This document shows positions 44,467-62,100 of a DNA stretch of 64,000 bases, in pieces. Origin of the DNA: Primula veris (lineage: Eukaryota; Streptophyta; Magnoliopsida; Ericales; Primulaceae); contig OY821742.1 in the NCBI GenBank assembly GCA_963682055.1, positions 11,935,752 through 11,999,751 of the forward strand, read 5' to 3'. Position 1 is the first letter of the stretch. Each line of letters opens with the position of its first letter. A program made the translations under genes and the position numbers. A model generated the notes under the pieces. The model did not search any database, was not told the origin of the DNA, and worked only from the letters and a program-made list of their open reading frames with translations.

Positions 44467-45905
44467 AGGGCTTGTACAAAAATAAGTCTTCAGTTTCTGT
44501 TCTGGCCATTTTTTAAGTTTTAAAGTTCAGATTTTAGAAATTCAGTTGATGATGATCTGGAAAACATGGTCTTTAAGTTGAAGAGGGAAAGAGACCTTAA
44601 GCAAGCGGTTTTCTCTTAGCAAGAAACTTGGAATTGCTGCTAAACATGGATAACATCCCTCTCTCTCTCTCTCTCTCTGGTTTGTTACTCATTTAGTTTC
44701 TATGTTGATTTGTTGTTCTGATCTCGTTATTATGAGAATAAATGATTTGTACCCATTAATAAAATTGTTTCATTATCTGTACCATTTCTATTGATGGTTT
44801 GTTTGCTTTTGGGTAGTCATTTTCCAAGTAGAACGTTTAGTTTCCTTTGTGGTGTCGGTTTCACCTTGATGTAGGTAGCAAAGCTGTCATCTTACGAATG
44901 TAGAATTGGGCTAAGGTTTGTTTCTAGGCTCCTGTCATTGAAATTGTATCTTCCTTTTCTAGGTTTTGTCAACTTCCTGTTTCGTAATTTTTGGAGGCTA
45001 TTTGCATATTTGATGTTTATAGCTTATATTCTAATCAAGTCTTCTGTTTAGTATGCATTACTTTGCTCTTTCAACAGTTATCTTACTTGAAGTTGACTTG
45101 AGGTTGAATGAAAAGTTAGAAACCATTTCAATGAATGGAAATACAATTGATCTTTTGGCATTTGCATATCCTGTTTATTTTTAATGCTTTGACTCACTGC
45201 TTCTTTTCTAATACGCAAGTAATATTAAAGAAACCGGATAATTAGTTGATAGTTAAGACAGGCAGCTCAAGGAGAGGACTGGTTGCTGAAAAAAAAGAAT
45301 GCCCCACTTTATTCCATGCCTCGCGATATTTAAAGCTTTTTTTGCTTTTTTATCTTCTCAAAAATGAAAATTCATGCTATGGTGGATATACATTGTTGCT
45401 ACCTCTAAGGGAGGCGAGCAAGGGGCTTGTGTTTAGAGTGTAGTATGACTTATATCTATTGAGTGATTGCACAGAAGCTATAGAGTCTTAAGGAGATATG
45501 ATATGCGCCTTGTCGTGTTTTTCTTATCCCTTGCTTGATACACTTTTACAATTTTGTAATGTTTAAAGCTTATATGTGAGTTGGTCACAAAGTGAAGAAC
45601 AGGTTGTCTCAGTTGTAAATTTGGGCGGATGCAAATGGCAAAACTTGTTAAAGACTGAAGCCACCGATGGTTCTTCAGTGGAGATTAAGGAAAGAAGTGT
45701 AAATGGTGATTCAAAATTTAGTCATTGATCCGTGGAACCAAATCTGAAAACTAGTAATCCAACCTCTTACGATTTAAGCTGGGTGCTTCGGTTTTCAAAC
45801 TTTTTGGGGTTTTACACTAATAACATATTAAAAACTGCGGCCCCTCTGTTACGGCAATGGAACTTTTGGAAGCTTCTGTATATGCAATAAAATGTATCTT
45901 CAATG
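44467..45905 (+). repeat. Left arm of large inverted repeat
   Basis: About 1.43 kb, matching 46880-48312 in opposite orientation along its whole length. Outer edge: GCTTGTACAAAAATAAGTCT against GCTTGTGGAAAAATAAGTCT. Inner edge: the AAGCTTCTGTATATGCAATA region against a diverged inverted copy near 46900. The match includes TPS exon-like pieces and intron between them. The arms have diverged moderately by substitutions and small indels. Confidence 0.88.
44583..45695 (+). pseudogene. TPS7 fragment (end of exon 1, intron 1, start of exon 2), left arm
   Basis: 44583-44652 matches the end of TPS exon 1 (frame reads RGKETLSKRFSLSKKLGIAA, then a stop TAA where the gene has TAT), followed by the (CT)n seen just past the donor in copy A. 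45581-45695 matches the start of exon 2 (CACAAAGTGAAGAA; GATGCAAATGGC; CCGATGGTTCTTCA), with small deletions that break the frame. The intron between is alignable with that of copies A and B (AGGTAG..AAGTTGTCAT words). The rest of the gene is absent. Confidence 0.85.
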
Positions 45906-46879
45906 TCATTTCACTAATAGTAGATGAGGAGATTTTGAGACATAGACCACCACTCCTTCATAGTCCCAAGAATCTCACTTTAGCTAATGGAAAATATATC
46001 ACAGCATATTAAATACCCAAAAAACGCAGTCGCCTCATAAAAAGAATTAAAATTTGGTATAAATGTTGATTTTTTTTTTCCAGCCATCATACTAGTAATA
46101 TGTGAAGGTTTAGAGTCTAGACGGTAATTAGAGAGGACTAAGCGATGAAGCAATAATTAAGCGGAATTAGACGGAGTAGTATGTGAAGATTCAGAGTCTA
46201 GAAGGATTAGGCGATGAAGCAGTAATCAAGTGGAACTAGCGTAGTAGTATGTGAAATTTCAGAGTCTAGATGCGAATTAGACATGACTAAGCGATTAAGA
46301 AGTATTTAAGCGGAATTAGACGGAGTAATATATGATGGTTCAGAGTATGGACGAGAATTAGACAGGACTAAGCGATTAAGCAGAATTGGACAAGAGTAGT
46401 ATGTGGAGGTTCAGAGTCTGGACGAGAATTAGACAGGACTAAGCACGTTCAATATCTTTTCTTGATTTGAGCATTCTGCTAATTTTTTCAAAATTGAGCT
46501 GCGTTAGGGCTTTTGCATGAACTAGGTGATTGATTCAATAGATTTGATCAATTAGCACGTTCAAGCCTGACTAATCGGGCTCCATGTCAAAAGATTGGCA
46601 CGCATTCCCCATACAGTAACATACATAGTGGTTCTCTTTTAATCAAATTTTCTTCACCTGCAAATTGGAACTGACAAGTTCATTAATCCTACTTGGAAAA
46701 ATTGACCCTCCTACAGATTAATCGATTGGACAGCTGTTCTTGTTGTCGAAAATAACATCAAAAATGAGGGCTGGCTTTTCAGGCATATGCTTGTATTCCT
46801 AAATCACTCTCTACAGAGATTTGTAGTAGTATAAAAGAATAATACTTCCGCAGCATAAGTGAAAATTCTAAAGCTTCCA
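45906..46879. other. Spacer between inverted-repeat arms
   Basis: About 970 bp without a gene. It contains a tandem repeat at 46096-46445. If transcribed, it would be the loop of the hairpin. Confidence 0.7.
46096..46445. repeat. ~70-80 bp tandem repeat in the spacer
   Basis: Five units carrying TATGTGAAGGTTCAGAGTCT-like words, then GACGAGAATTAGACAGGAC and AAGCGGAATTAGACGG. The last word resembles short segments at 57063-57140 and within the Mpv17-type gene's first intron, so it derives from a dispersed family. Confidence 0.75.
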
Positions 46880-48312
46880 AGCACTAAAAAAATACATTGT
46901 ATTACAAATACAATAGCTTCCAAAAGTTTCATTGACGTAAAAGAGGGAGCCGCACTTTTTGAGATGTTATCCGGTTAAAATTCAAAAGGTTTATGACAAA
47001 CCGAAGCACCAGCTTAAATTCTAATAAGTTGGATTGTTAGTTTTCAGATTTGGTTCCACGGACCAAAGACTAAATTTTAAATCACCGGTTCCACTTCTTT
47101 CCTTAATCTCGATGAAGAACCATCGGCGGCTTCAGTTTTTAACAAGTTCTGTCATTTGCATCCGCCCAAATTCATACTGAGACAACCCATTCTTTACTTT
47201 GTGGCCGACTGACATATAATTAATAGCTGTGAAGTTTAAACATTAAAACAAATTGTATAAGTGTATCAAGCAGGGGATTAGCAAGACTGCAGATTCTGTG
47301 CAATCACAGGATAGATGTAAGTCAGGAGTACTACACTCTAAACAATACCCCTTGCTCGCCTCCCATAAGAGATAAGAGGACAGTAGCAACAATGTATCCA
47401 CCATCAGATGACTTTTCATCTTTTCAGATAATAAAAAAGCAGAAAATACTCTAAATATCGCGAGTCACAGCAATAAAGTGGAGCATTTTTGGTTCACACT
47501 ACCGGTCTTCTTCTCAAGCTGCCGGTCTTAATTATCTCATTTCTTACAGCCATATCAGAAAATAAGCAGCGAGTCAAAGCATTCATAATAAACAGGTTAT
47601 GCAAATGCCAAAAGATCAACTGTCATTCCATTCATTGAGATGGTTTTTACTTTTCATTCAACCTCAAGTCAACTTCAATTAAGATAATTTACTGAAAGAG
47701 CAAAGTAATGCATACTAAATAGAAGATGAAGACTTGATTATTCATAAGCCTAAACATCAAATATGCAAATGAATACCAAAAATAAACAAAACAGGAAGTT
47801 GACAGAATCTAGTAAAGGAAGATACAATTTCAGTGACCTAGAAACATTAACCTTTGCTCAATTCTACATTCGTAAAATGACAGCTTTGCTACCGAAATTA
47901 AGCTGAAACCGCCATAAGAAAAGAAACTAAAACTTAGAAAAATGACTACCCAAAAGCAAAAAAAAAAAAAAACCATCAATAGATCTGGTATAGATAATAA
48001 AACAATTTATCAATGGTACAAATAATTTACTCTAGATGGATGGGTACAAAGCAACTAATCAACATAGAACTAAATGAGTAACAAACCAAACAGAGGGAGA
48101 GGGAGAGCGAGAGAGTGTGAAACAAACCTCACATGATATCTTGTTTAGCAGCAATTCCAAGTTTCTTTCAAAGAGAAATCCGGTTGCTTAAGCGCTATTT
48201 CCTCTTCAACTTAGAGTGAGACTATGTTTTCCGGATCATTACTAACTGAATTTCTAATCATGAAAAATAATAAATTGGCAGAACAGAAAATGGAGACTTA
48301 TTTTTCCACAAG
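46880..48312 (-). repeat. Right arm of large inverted repeat
   Basis: Inverted partner of 44467-45905. Clear shared landmarks, read on the minus strand: GATCCGGAAAACATAGTCT (outer), TAAATGATTTGTACC-type intron words, and GTGGAACCAAATCTGAAAAC (inner). Confidence 0.88.
47095..48205 (-). pseudogene. TPS7 fragment (end of exon 1, intron 1, start of exon 2), right arm
   Basis: On the minus strand 48205-48136 matches the end of TPS exon 1 (AGCGCTTAAGCAACCGG region, then CTTGGAATTGCTGCTAAACA), and 47210-47095 the start of exon 2 (GTCGGCCACAAAGTAAAGAA; GATGCAAATGACAGAAC). It keeps some bases closer to the intact genes than the left arm does (GGCCACAAAG), which suggests the two arms decayed independently after the inversion-duplication. 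Confidence 0.85.
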
Positions 48313-50024
48313 CCTGAAGCCTTAATCATCCAAAACACATACAACTTAAATACTAAACAAGACCTGCAACGCATTGGTTTCCTTATATCACAAATTTACC
48401 TCTCTCTTAAATATGAGAAGATTGTTCTAAAATTGTACACGCATTAATTTCCTTATCCATTAACTTAATTATACATGAACTCAAATATCTCTCAAATTGA
48501 GCAACCGCACCAGTTTTCTTACACTTTTCCTCATATTTAAGGTAATTAACATCACTTTTATATTTTTAGGGTAACAATTTAACTTTATACAATTTTCAGC
48601 TTTCCTATCAAATTTATTATCATAACTAAATATTACTATATTTTAATATACTTTTATCAATTTTTTTCAACGCAAATTAATTTACTAGAGTAAGCACATT
48701 AAATAACTTAGACGTTTGCTCATATTTAAAGTAAAAAGTACATTTTTACAACTTATAAGAAAACGTTTTGGTTTATACAAATTATCAGTTTTTTTTTTTA
48801 TCAATTTATCTATCACAACTATACAACCTTCACAAAATGTGGAGTGATACTATGTTTTGTAATAAAAATATAACAGTTGATTATAAAAAAATATATATAT
48901 ATAAAAAAACATAACAGTTTTTTGTTCTGGTAGAGGAGCTTTTGAGGTGCATACCAATCAGTGTTTTAAGAATCGAAATCTTAGCTAAAGCCTTTTTACT
49001 TAAACTTTGAATCGAGCTTTTTTGCTACGAAGTGCGCTTTTCAAAACAGTGATACCAATAGGTATGAAGTTAACAATTTTCGACTTACCTCACGGTTATG
49101 GTGTGTTTTTCAGCTTTGTCAAAGCAGTGGAAGGTTTCGGTAAGTTTACTTTCATTTTTATTTAACTTTTACTTCTTTTTCGTTGGTCGAATCGTTGTAC
49201 AACGCTCCGATAAGTTTGTTGGAGCATGAAGGAGCCCATTCAGGGAAGGAACCAAGGGTAGGCATGCATTAATGAAAATATAAAGGAAAATACATGTATC
49301 AATATATATGAGGCGCCTAGCTCCGCTTAACGTCTAGCCAGAGCGTCTCAAGAATCTATAAGACCCAACACAAACTCGAAAATGGAGGCCACTTTATATT
49401 TATGTTTTTTCATATACTAGTGTTGATGAATTTTTAGTGTAGTACATATGTACAAGTGCACCAAAATTGGAGGCCTAAAATAAATGTAATATTTTGGAGG
49501 TCCAACACGATCGTCTTTATTGTATATGCCTGGAGCCCCCTCTGTGTCTAGTTAGGCTTCGCCTAATTTTTACCTGACTCGCCTTTTAGAACGCATAAAA
49601 AAAAGGGAGAGAGAGACATGTCAGGGTATATTAGGAGCATTTTGAGTAAGTAGCATGTAACCGGTTAAGACGTTTGGAGGATCACATAGTATGTAGGAAT
49701 TTCGTTTGAACATTGGCAGTTCACCTTTGGAGAACTTATACTTTTTGCTAATATTTTGTAAATATAAGTATAGCCAATTAAAAAAGGGTAAATGCTTCGT
49801 GCTCTGTACTTGTCTTTTTTTCAATCGTCGAAAGCATATGATAGTCATGGTAATTGCTTCAAACACTTTTGATCCAAGTCATACAACAAAGCTCAAAATG
49901 CACAGATCGATTTATGGATTTTGATTTCACTGGGTATCATAATTACACATCAGGAATACAAAAAATATATATATTCAAAAAGAAGTGCAGGAAGTGTAAC
50001 TTTAAAATATTGACATTGTTCTAC
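48313..50024. other. Intergenic, possible element remnants, 3' flank of FTSH2-type gene
   Basis: No gene is recognised. Around 49000-49120 and 49300-49580 there are G+C-richer patches (GAGGCGCCTAGCTCCGC; GGAGGCCTAAAATAAATG) that look like element remnants. The last 300 bases probably include the FTSH2-type 3' UTR. Confidence 0.4.
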
Positions 50025-54493
<4,469 letters not shown>

Positions 54494-54506
54494 GATTGGA
54501 AAAGAG

Positions 54507-55292
54507 CTGTCAAGAAATGAACACATTTAGCATGAGAGAGAGATGTACAAATTTTAGCATTCATAAGATATATACTACAAGTTCAAAAAGGAATAAACCA
54601 ACAGTTGAGACAAACTGCCGTGCTTACTTTCAATTGTAAGGTTACGTAATGACTATTTACATAAATTCGATGTATATAAACTTTAGAAGTCAAGAGTATT
54701 GGTTATAACGGTGAGTGTGGAATTTTGTTTTCAAATGTTCGGTCTATTGATTTGAATGTGCCTCTATAATATATTTAAATGAAACTATAACTGAAACTAT
54801 CTTGGGTTAAATGATTATCGTACTTTAGATTCCTCAGGTAGCATATTCTAAAAAAACCATTCCAACTTCCGAGGCAGGTGAGCCAGGTCAGAAAGGAGTT
54901 TGACAGCTGATATGGGCTCGGATCCTACTAAAAACACTCTACTACGAATAAGAGTCTTCGAGCTAGGTAGTCACTCCACTCCACTGGGAGAGGTAGAGCT
55001 ACGCACAGGGTTCGATGATTAGGTCGGTTTTCATCCTTAAGTGTTAATGAAAGAATCAACCACTTCATCTCTTCTGTTCGTACATAAAAACATCCCCCAA
55101 TTCCTAATCCATTCTGGACTGGACTTACTAAGTATATTTTAATATTAAATAAACTAATAGTTAAACAAAGAAGAGGCCCTAAAATAAAATAAGTACAAAA
55201 ATCAACCAAAGATAACTAAACCATCTAATAAGTGAAAAATTAGAGCTTAAAAGCTGTTAAAAACTAAAAGTAAGACAAAGTTTAAAGAGTAC
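54507..55292 (-). other. Probable 5'-UTR intron of FTSH2-type gene
   Basis: On the minus strand a donor AAAAAG|GTACTC at 55293/55292 and an acceptor TTGACAG at 54507, 13 bases before the ATG, would bracket a 786-bp leader intron. The leader exon would run from about 55370 to 55293, carrying the AGAGAGAGATAGAGG-type complement. Splice-site quality is fair; unproven. Confidence 0.45.
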
Positions 55293-55379
55293 CTTTTTTG
55301 TAGTAAGCTTATGATATTGGGTTGTGTAGAGAGAGAGATAGAGGTGTGAATTTAGAGGGAATAGATGAGGTGTGTGAAT

Positions 55380-55715
55380 TTAGATAATGTTTTTTTTTCA
55401 CTAATTTATTATTTTTATTTTCAACTTAAATTAAAAATAAATTATACAAAACACTAAAAAAAAATCAAATAAAAATATACGGCAATCCTAAAGAGCCCTA
55501 CCTTAAATTTAAATATTAGTCAAAATTTAATTTTTTTTTTTTATACATTTGACATATTTTTATGCTAACGGGTTGTAAACTAGTCATACCCCTCATAATG
55601 GCTGATTATTGCCTTTTTCGTTTTTACACTTTTTTTATTTTATTTTTATTTTTCTTAATAGAAGATCTTTGAATTTTTAACATAATCATGCTAGGAAGCG
55701 AAACAGAAGCGGGAG
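55380..55715. other. A+T-rich upstream region of FTSH2-type gene
   Basis: Homopolymer-rich DNA without a gene. It probably includes the FTSH2 promoter; no element is individually recognisable. Confidence 0.4.
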
Positions 55716-56035
55716 AGGCTAGGCCTCGGCGAAAAACCGAAAAAACTGAACCGGACCGATAACCGAACTGAAAAAGACCGAAACCGAAAAACAAAAAAAA
55801 TTTCTGCTCGGTTTCGGTTTTTAATAAAACCGAACCGAAAAAGACCGAAACCGAAAAAGATCGAAAAAGACCAAAAAATAACCGAAAAATAACGAAACTG
55901 GACCGAAAAAACCCGGTCTGGTTCGGTTCAAAAAATAAAAACAGCGAAACCGAAAAAAACAGAACCGAAAAATATGCTCGGTTTTGGTTTCGGTTTTGCT
56001 AAAAAACGAACCAAACCGGACCGAATCTAGCCTGG
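55716..56035. repeat. CCGAAA/AACCGG-rich dispersed repeat, copy 2
   Basis: Same order of words as 12449-12762: a left GGCCTCGGCGAAAAACCG, then GACCGATAACCGAACTG, TTCGGTTTTTAATAAAACC, CCCGGTCTGGTTCGGTT and a right AAACCGGACCGAA. The two copies are the same orientation and similar length. Confidence 0.7.
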
Positions 56036-56039
56036 GGTA

Positions 56040-58870
56040 TGGAAGACGGAAACCTAAGATGTGAAAATAATAATAATTAGAAATTATAATTGAAATAGTG
56101 AGAAACGGAAAATGATAGACAAGAAGTAAGAAATGGAAAACGTGGTTCTTGAAATGTATTTTACTGGATTTATTATGTAAACCTTCCACTGATTATGATC
56201 CTATGTGGAAAATCAGAATCAAATGTGTGGCCTTGCTAAAATTTAATAAAAGCGTATAATGTTTTTTAATGTATAAAAACAGAAAAACCGAATTTTTTAA
56301 ACATTTTTTACCATTTTTTTCTTATTTTTTTACCTTGATAATGTATTTAATTTCTATTTTTTGTTTTTCCCTCAATTTCGACTTTATTTTCAAACTCCCA
56401 AAAAAATCCATAACAGTAATATCACGTGCAATCATGTGTCGAAAGTTTCAGCGTTTCAAAATTGACTAAAAAATAAATAAAATAAAAAACCAAAAGATAT
56501 AAAAGTTAAATTTAAGAAATATGTAAAAAAGATTAAGATACGAAGGTAAAAAAATATTTAAAAAAAACCTTGAAAAAACCAAACGTATATTAAATAATAG
56601 ATATGTACGAACAATTAAATATCTATTATACAATTTCAGTATATTTATTTAAATTAAAATACAAACCACCCAAAATTATTTTATAAATTTTGTTTGTACT
56701 CACCACTACTCTAATTATTATTTTTGTTTAATTTTTTTTAAAGATGTGTGTTACGTGTCAATATGATAAGTTAGTGTAAACTGTCTTTTATAATCACTTG
56801 CATATGTTAATTTTTTAAGTATTACTTATATATTATCAGTATATACAAAATTATGGTATATTATTGCACTAAACAATATATAATTTTGAGAAGGATTGGC
56901 AAAAAAATAATTTAAGTGATTACCAGAATACCCTATATATAAATTATTATGAAAAACATTAATAAAAAAAAAAATCCGAAATTATGGGGTTGTCGTAGCA
57001 ACCCCTGATCATAGGGGTGTGGTCATATGGGTGTGTCGCCCTTTTCGTCTTGTGTCTATTATAGCCTAATTTTGCTTAATCACCGTCTAATTCTGTTTAA
57101 CTACGCCTAACTTATTAAACGTCTATGCTCCGTCTATCGGTTATGATTCATCTAATTTCTGAGTAGGCTTGCCCGATCATACGTACCAATGAAAATTACA
57201 GGGAAGCGAAACAGAAACGTAAGATGTGGAAAAAATAGAACTTTTTTAGAATTTACATTTGAAACAATGAAAACGAAAAACGAGAAGGAGAGGGAGAACG
57301 TCAAATTTGCCTCTTGAAAGATAGTTTTATCTTCCATTAAGTAATGCTTCCACTGATTTTACTTTTATGTTGTCATATTATTCATAACTGGAGTGTTATT
57401 GAAGCGGAGGGATTATCTCACATGAATTAAGAATACATGGATTAATAAATGTTAGGAGCTTCAAATAAGTAGCACTATTAGATTATTGGAATTCTGTGAT
57501 ACCCATAATTGTTGAAATTATGAGGAATCCCACCCACCATTGCAAAAACCAAGCTTTTTCAAATATGAAATCCATATAGATGAACATATTGATTGCTCAT
57601 TTACAGAATCAAATTGATCCCAAATCTTGAAATAAGTGATTTACTGGTTTGTTTTTATCATTACTCAAGCTTGTGTGATGATGTAGAACTATTACATGCA
57701 TAAAACGTCTTGAAATTGAACACAAGTTAGAAGCAAAACCACAACCAATGATGAATGAGGACTAGGGACCCCTTTAGAAAATGGAATTTGCTTCCTTAAT
57801 TTTTGTATGGGAGGTCGAGACAAGGGAAAACGACTTCATTAACAAACATATCGAAATCAGAAGTTTTTGCAAAAGTGAAAGTACATCAATGTTGCATGTG
57901 TTGCAAGTTTCTAACTCTTGTCTATAATGGTTAATGAATCGATGATAAGCAAACAAACAAAACATACAATTTTGTTGCCAAGTACTACCAATTTTTGTGG
58001 TTAACGGTTAATATATCGGCAACCAAAAGAAAAGTGGATTCATTGCTGTCTCATAGAAACAAGAGACTGTTACCATATCTGTTTGTTCGTGAGTTTTGTA
58101 TGTTTACTCGGTCACTTGATTATTATTAGAACGTTATGGTGACTTGTACTTCTAACACATCCAGAAGTATCACGAAAAGCAGTTTCATTTTCATATTTCT
58201 GTATTTATGAGTATGTTTCAGTTGTTTACAAATACTATTTTATTGAAAAAGAAGGCACAATCCTTGACTGGAAGAATGATGAATTTCATAATTAACACAA
58301 GCGAATGTTACAGAATGTATATATTATTCCATCTTTGCACTCCCTATCAAGAAAGGCAATGGAACGAAAAGGTAGAAATGGGAGTTCAATTTCATTTCAA
58401 CATCCCAAGGAGCCCAGTTTACCATACTGCCACTAAATTTGGTGAATAAAACATTCATGGAAGTACTTAACCAACAAAGTATATTCTTCCTCACTTTCTA
58501 CCACATTTTGGTTTATTGAATTACAGCTTTAAAGCTCAGGTTTCTTCCTTACGATATATTTAAAGTAACTGCGGTTTCAAATGATTAGCTTTTTTTCAGC
58601 TTATAACACCCACATAAAAATAGAACATTTGAAATGAGTTTGATCTAGTTTGTTTTGCTTTAACAGCTACACAAGAGGAAAAACACTTTTCTAGTATTCT
58701 GGACTTATCTGGATGACAAAAATGCTGTATTATTTCAGAACTAAGCTTCAGGAATCACAGAAAGTGTAGTGTTAGAAAAGGAAAACACGAATAATGAATT
58801 AAATTATTAAAATCAAGATCCACAACAAGAAAAAACATTGTACCGTAAGCTCGCTACAGTTTACGTACTA
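56040..58870. other. Intergenic, no gene recognised
   Basis: A+T-rich DNA. 57063-57140 has ACCGTCTAATTCTG and TACGCCTAACTTATT words of the same dispersed family as 46096-46445 and the Mpv17-type intron. Open frames at 58207-58449 and 57774-57965 have no recognisable content. Confidence 0.4.
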
Positions 58871-58911
58871 GAGGAGGAGGAGGAGGAGGAGGAGGGGGGG
58901 GGGGGGGGAGG
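58871..58911. repeat. (GGA)n followed by a 15-G run
   Basis: About eight GGA units run into a run of 15 G on the plus strand (C on the strand of the neighbouring gene), about 230 bp past the stop of the Mpv17-type gene, perhaps in its 3' UTR. Such a run can form a G-quadruplex and is error-prone in sequencing, so its length may be inexact. Confidence 0.85.
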
Positions 58912-59142
58912 AACTGCTAGGACTTGGCTTGAGATATGAATATAATATGTAAACGATTGCTTGCGGCACCATGCTTCACCGAGTAACAAATCCACCTGAT
59001 ACATAACCAGAACTTGGCATAAGAGCGAAATAAAACTGAAAGCCAAATCCAAAAATTGTTAGAAAGATATTCAAGAAAATACCTGTCGATGATGCCCATT
59101 TAGAAGCGGAAAGAGGCATTTTTGAATAATTCAGCATGATGA

Positions 59143-62100
59143 TTACTTGCTCATAGTTGAAGATAAATAGAAGTTCCAAAATATTGAGCCCGTTGACATA
59201 AAGGCAACACGAGCTTGAAGTGGAACAAGCCTATGACAAACGGCACAAAATATTGATGAGTGCACATGGAGAATTATCAAAATTCCAAAGCCAGTTAATG
59301 TCCACAGAACGCTATTTAAACTAGGTCACGTCCACACATTCATCATTTCATAATCCCATGCTTTAACAAGACTTTCGAACGTAACAGTCTAGGCAAGTGG
59401 GAAATTTTGTGCTTCATGTAAACTTACCATATTACATTAATAAATAAATATTTGTGAATGGCCAAACAAAGTTAAGGAGGCTTTCACGACAAGAAGTACT
59501 CAATGTTCTTGGTATTGGGTCGTTCAAATAGCTCCATCCCGCCATATATTAGCCATAAAATGGTGGTAGGAACCACAAGTCTACCAGCTCCATGAGCATG
59601 GAATAATTTCTCTTTTAAACAACGCATTCCTGTTTTCTATATTAGCATAGCAGCAGCAGTGGTTTGTCAAGACTCACTCTATTTATACCAAAGAGTCCAT
59701 AAGATAATAAGTTAGGTAAATCAACTTTCCATCAATACAGCAAAATATATAACATTTGCCAGCTACCGAAATGTTGAAGTCGGGCCAAGAAGTAGTACAT
59801 AGCCTTACAGCAGTAATACATAGAAAAAATAGACTTGGATTTTCATATTGAAGAGTACAGAGAGAAATGAAAGGCACCACTTGCATGTACATTCATTCCA
59901 TCTATGTTTTGCTTATATTCTTATTGCTAATAGCCAAAAACCCTCGCAGAAAGTATTTTGGATATAAAATGGGGGTTAAAGACCAGGGTAAATAACATGA
60001 CGAGGAAAAAAAGATAAATACCAAACTTTTCGACATGGGGCAAAGAAGATGTAGATTTTAGCTAACTTTTCTTGTTTGGATTTTCTTAAGCTTTAAGACA
60101 ATAAGGACAACCAAGGTTCCAGGATTAGCTTCATAGACAAGAGTAGTTTGTCTACTTTTAAACGGGAAGAATGGTTTCCACATAATGAGTGATCTATGTT
60201 CATCTGCTAATCATCGAGTTACTCTATTTTGAAACAATTAACGAGGATTATATTATGAAATAAATAAAAATCAATTCAAAGTCTATGTATTCTATTTTGT
60301 ATAGAGAAGTATTACATTTGCAAAGTTCAAAATTTGCAAATGAAGGGAGAGAAGCATGTACCAGAAATTCAATAAGCTGACAGGGATCCAGAACCTAAAT
60401 CCTGCATAAGGATGAGAAGGATATAAGGAATAATTATGCTCACACAAAACGTAACCATATCAGGTATCATGGTCAACACCATAGCCAAGAGTAATTTACC
60501 AAATAACAATGTGGGAAGGGCATCCTTCTGATACTTATTTGGAAGCTCTGAAAGTTTTCTAAGCCACAAATTATTCCATGCAAATACAACACCAATTACA
60601 ATTGGACCAAGCACAACCTGGTTTAATAAAACCTGGCAACAAAGAAAGATGGTAAGACGACACATGGAGATGAATTTTCAATATGCCATATTCTGAGGAG
60701 GGTTGTTAATTAATAGGCCTGAAAATAAAATTTGAAAACTGATAATGTTACCTTGACTAAGAGGTTCTGTATGTTTTGCTTTGGCATGCAATGATCAAGA
60801 AACTGATACCATGCATAAGAACCAGGGCCATAGAGAAGAAACCCATAAGATGTCATCCGCAGAGCTCTAAGCCAATCGTGATCTGAGAGGAGGTTGCGTA
60901 TGACATCCTAAAATATATTTTCTAATAAAAGTTAGTTCAGAAACTAGTTTTTATAAACTTAACAACTGAAATATCTAACTAATAAACAAGTTCATCAGCA
61001 AGGAAGACATACTATTTATATACTAGTCTCCGGACTTTAAATTTCAAATGAAAAAGATAGGACGCGGAAAACTTTTTCTTCTGAAGGAATATTCAAAGAT
61101 ACATTTTTTCTTATATGTTTAAATACAGATGAGTTTTATATTAAAAATGAGTGGTGCCTTTCAAAAATTATATCTGTAAATCAAACTATGATTGGACTGA
61201 ATTCCTACTATTTGAGTATTTGTAATAAGGTTTAGTCCATGTCTAAAATCTTTTAATACCGAAGAGACAGATCTCCACATGAAATACACACAATTCCAGA
61301 ACAGGTGCAACTAAATTCACTCCAGTCTCTTCTTAGTACAATTAGCTTCAAATAAAAAAATTGTGTCAAGAGGACACTATCTGTACGAAAATCAAAACAT
61401 TGTCGAAGTGACAAAAAAAAAAAACTAAGGGCCCATTCATTGCTACAAATATTACCCATCATAAGAGTTCAGAAACAGATATAAGAAACTTACAACTTGT
61501 TGTGTCTTTTCAGAGCTTAACTTCAAGGTGCTATTTAGAGTAAACAAATAACAATTGCGTTTCTTTGTAAAAAGTAGTTGATTATTAACAATTAAGCACT
61601 TCATATGAGCTACCAGCTTCTATTGTTCAAACTTACAAGTCTAAATCATGTTTTTAGGAATGGGAAACATGCGAGTTTAGAGATATAGGAGAAATAAAAA
61701 AATACAGGTACGTCTAAGAAAATAATAAGAATTTTATTAGAAGAACACCGGAAAGTAGATCAAACTTTAAGATATACACATAAACTAAATTTGACATTTT
61801 GTAGACATGTTCATACGTGTTTCCCTGAAAAAAGATCGGAAGTTATATTTCAGTCTCCGGATACATGTTTCCACCCAAACAAGGTTCATGGTAATACTTT
61901 CTTAGATTCTAGAAGAGTGACAATAATACAAAGAAATCTATACAGAATTGCCAAATCTATCTATTTGACAATCAATTCATTCAGTGGCGGAAGAAGGATC
62001 TTGATAGGGAGGACCTGATATACACTTATACATGAACAATAATCTGGAAGGATGATCTGCTATACTTTAAAATAATTATACTAAGATCACATATATCATT

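Noticed and set aside
44155..44523. 122-codon hydrophobic frame
   Set aside because: Overlaps the outer edge of the inverted repeat, no homology seen, no splice or codon pattern supporting a gene.
54494..54526. Upstream ATG of the FTSH2-type gene
   Set aside because: It lies before the likely leader acceptor at 54507, and FtsH2 proteins start with an MA-type transit peptide as at 54493.
54928..55209. Minus-strand 93-codon frame upstream of FTSH2
   Set aside because: Lies in the probable leader intron; no recognisable domain.
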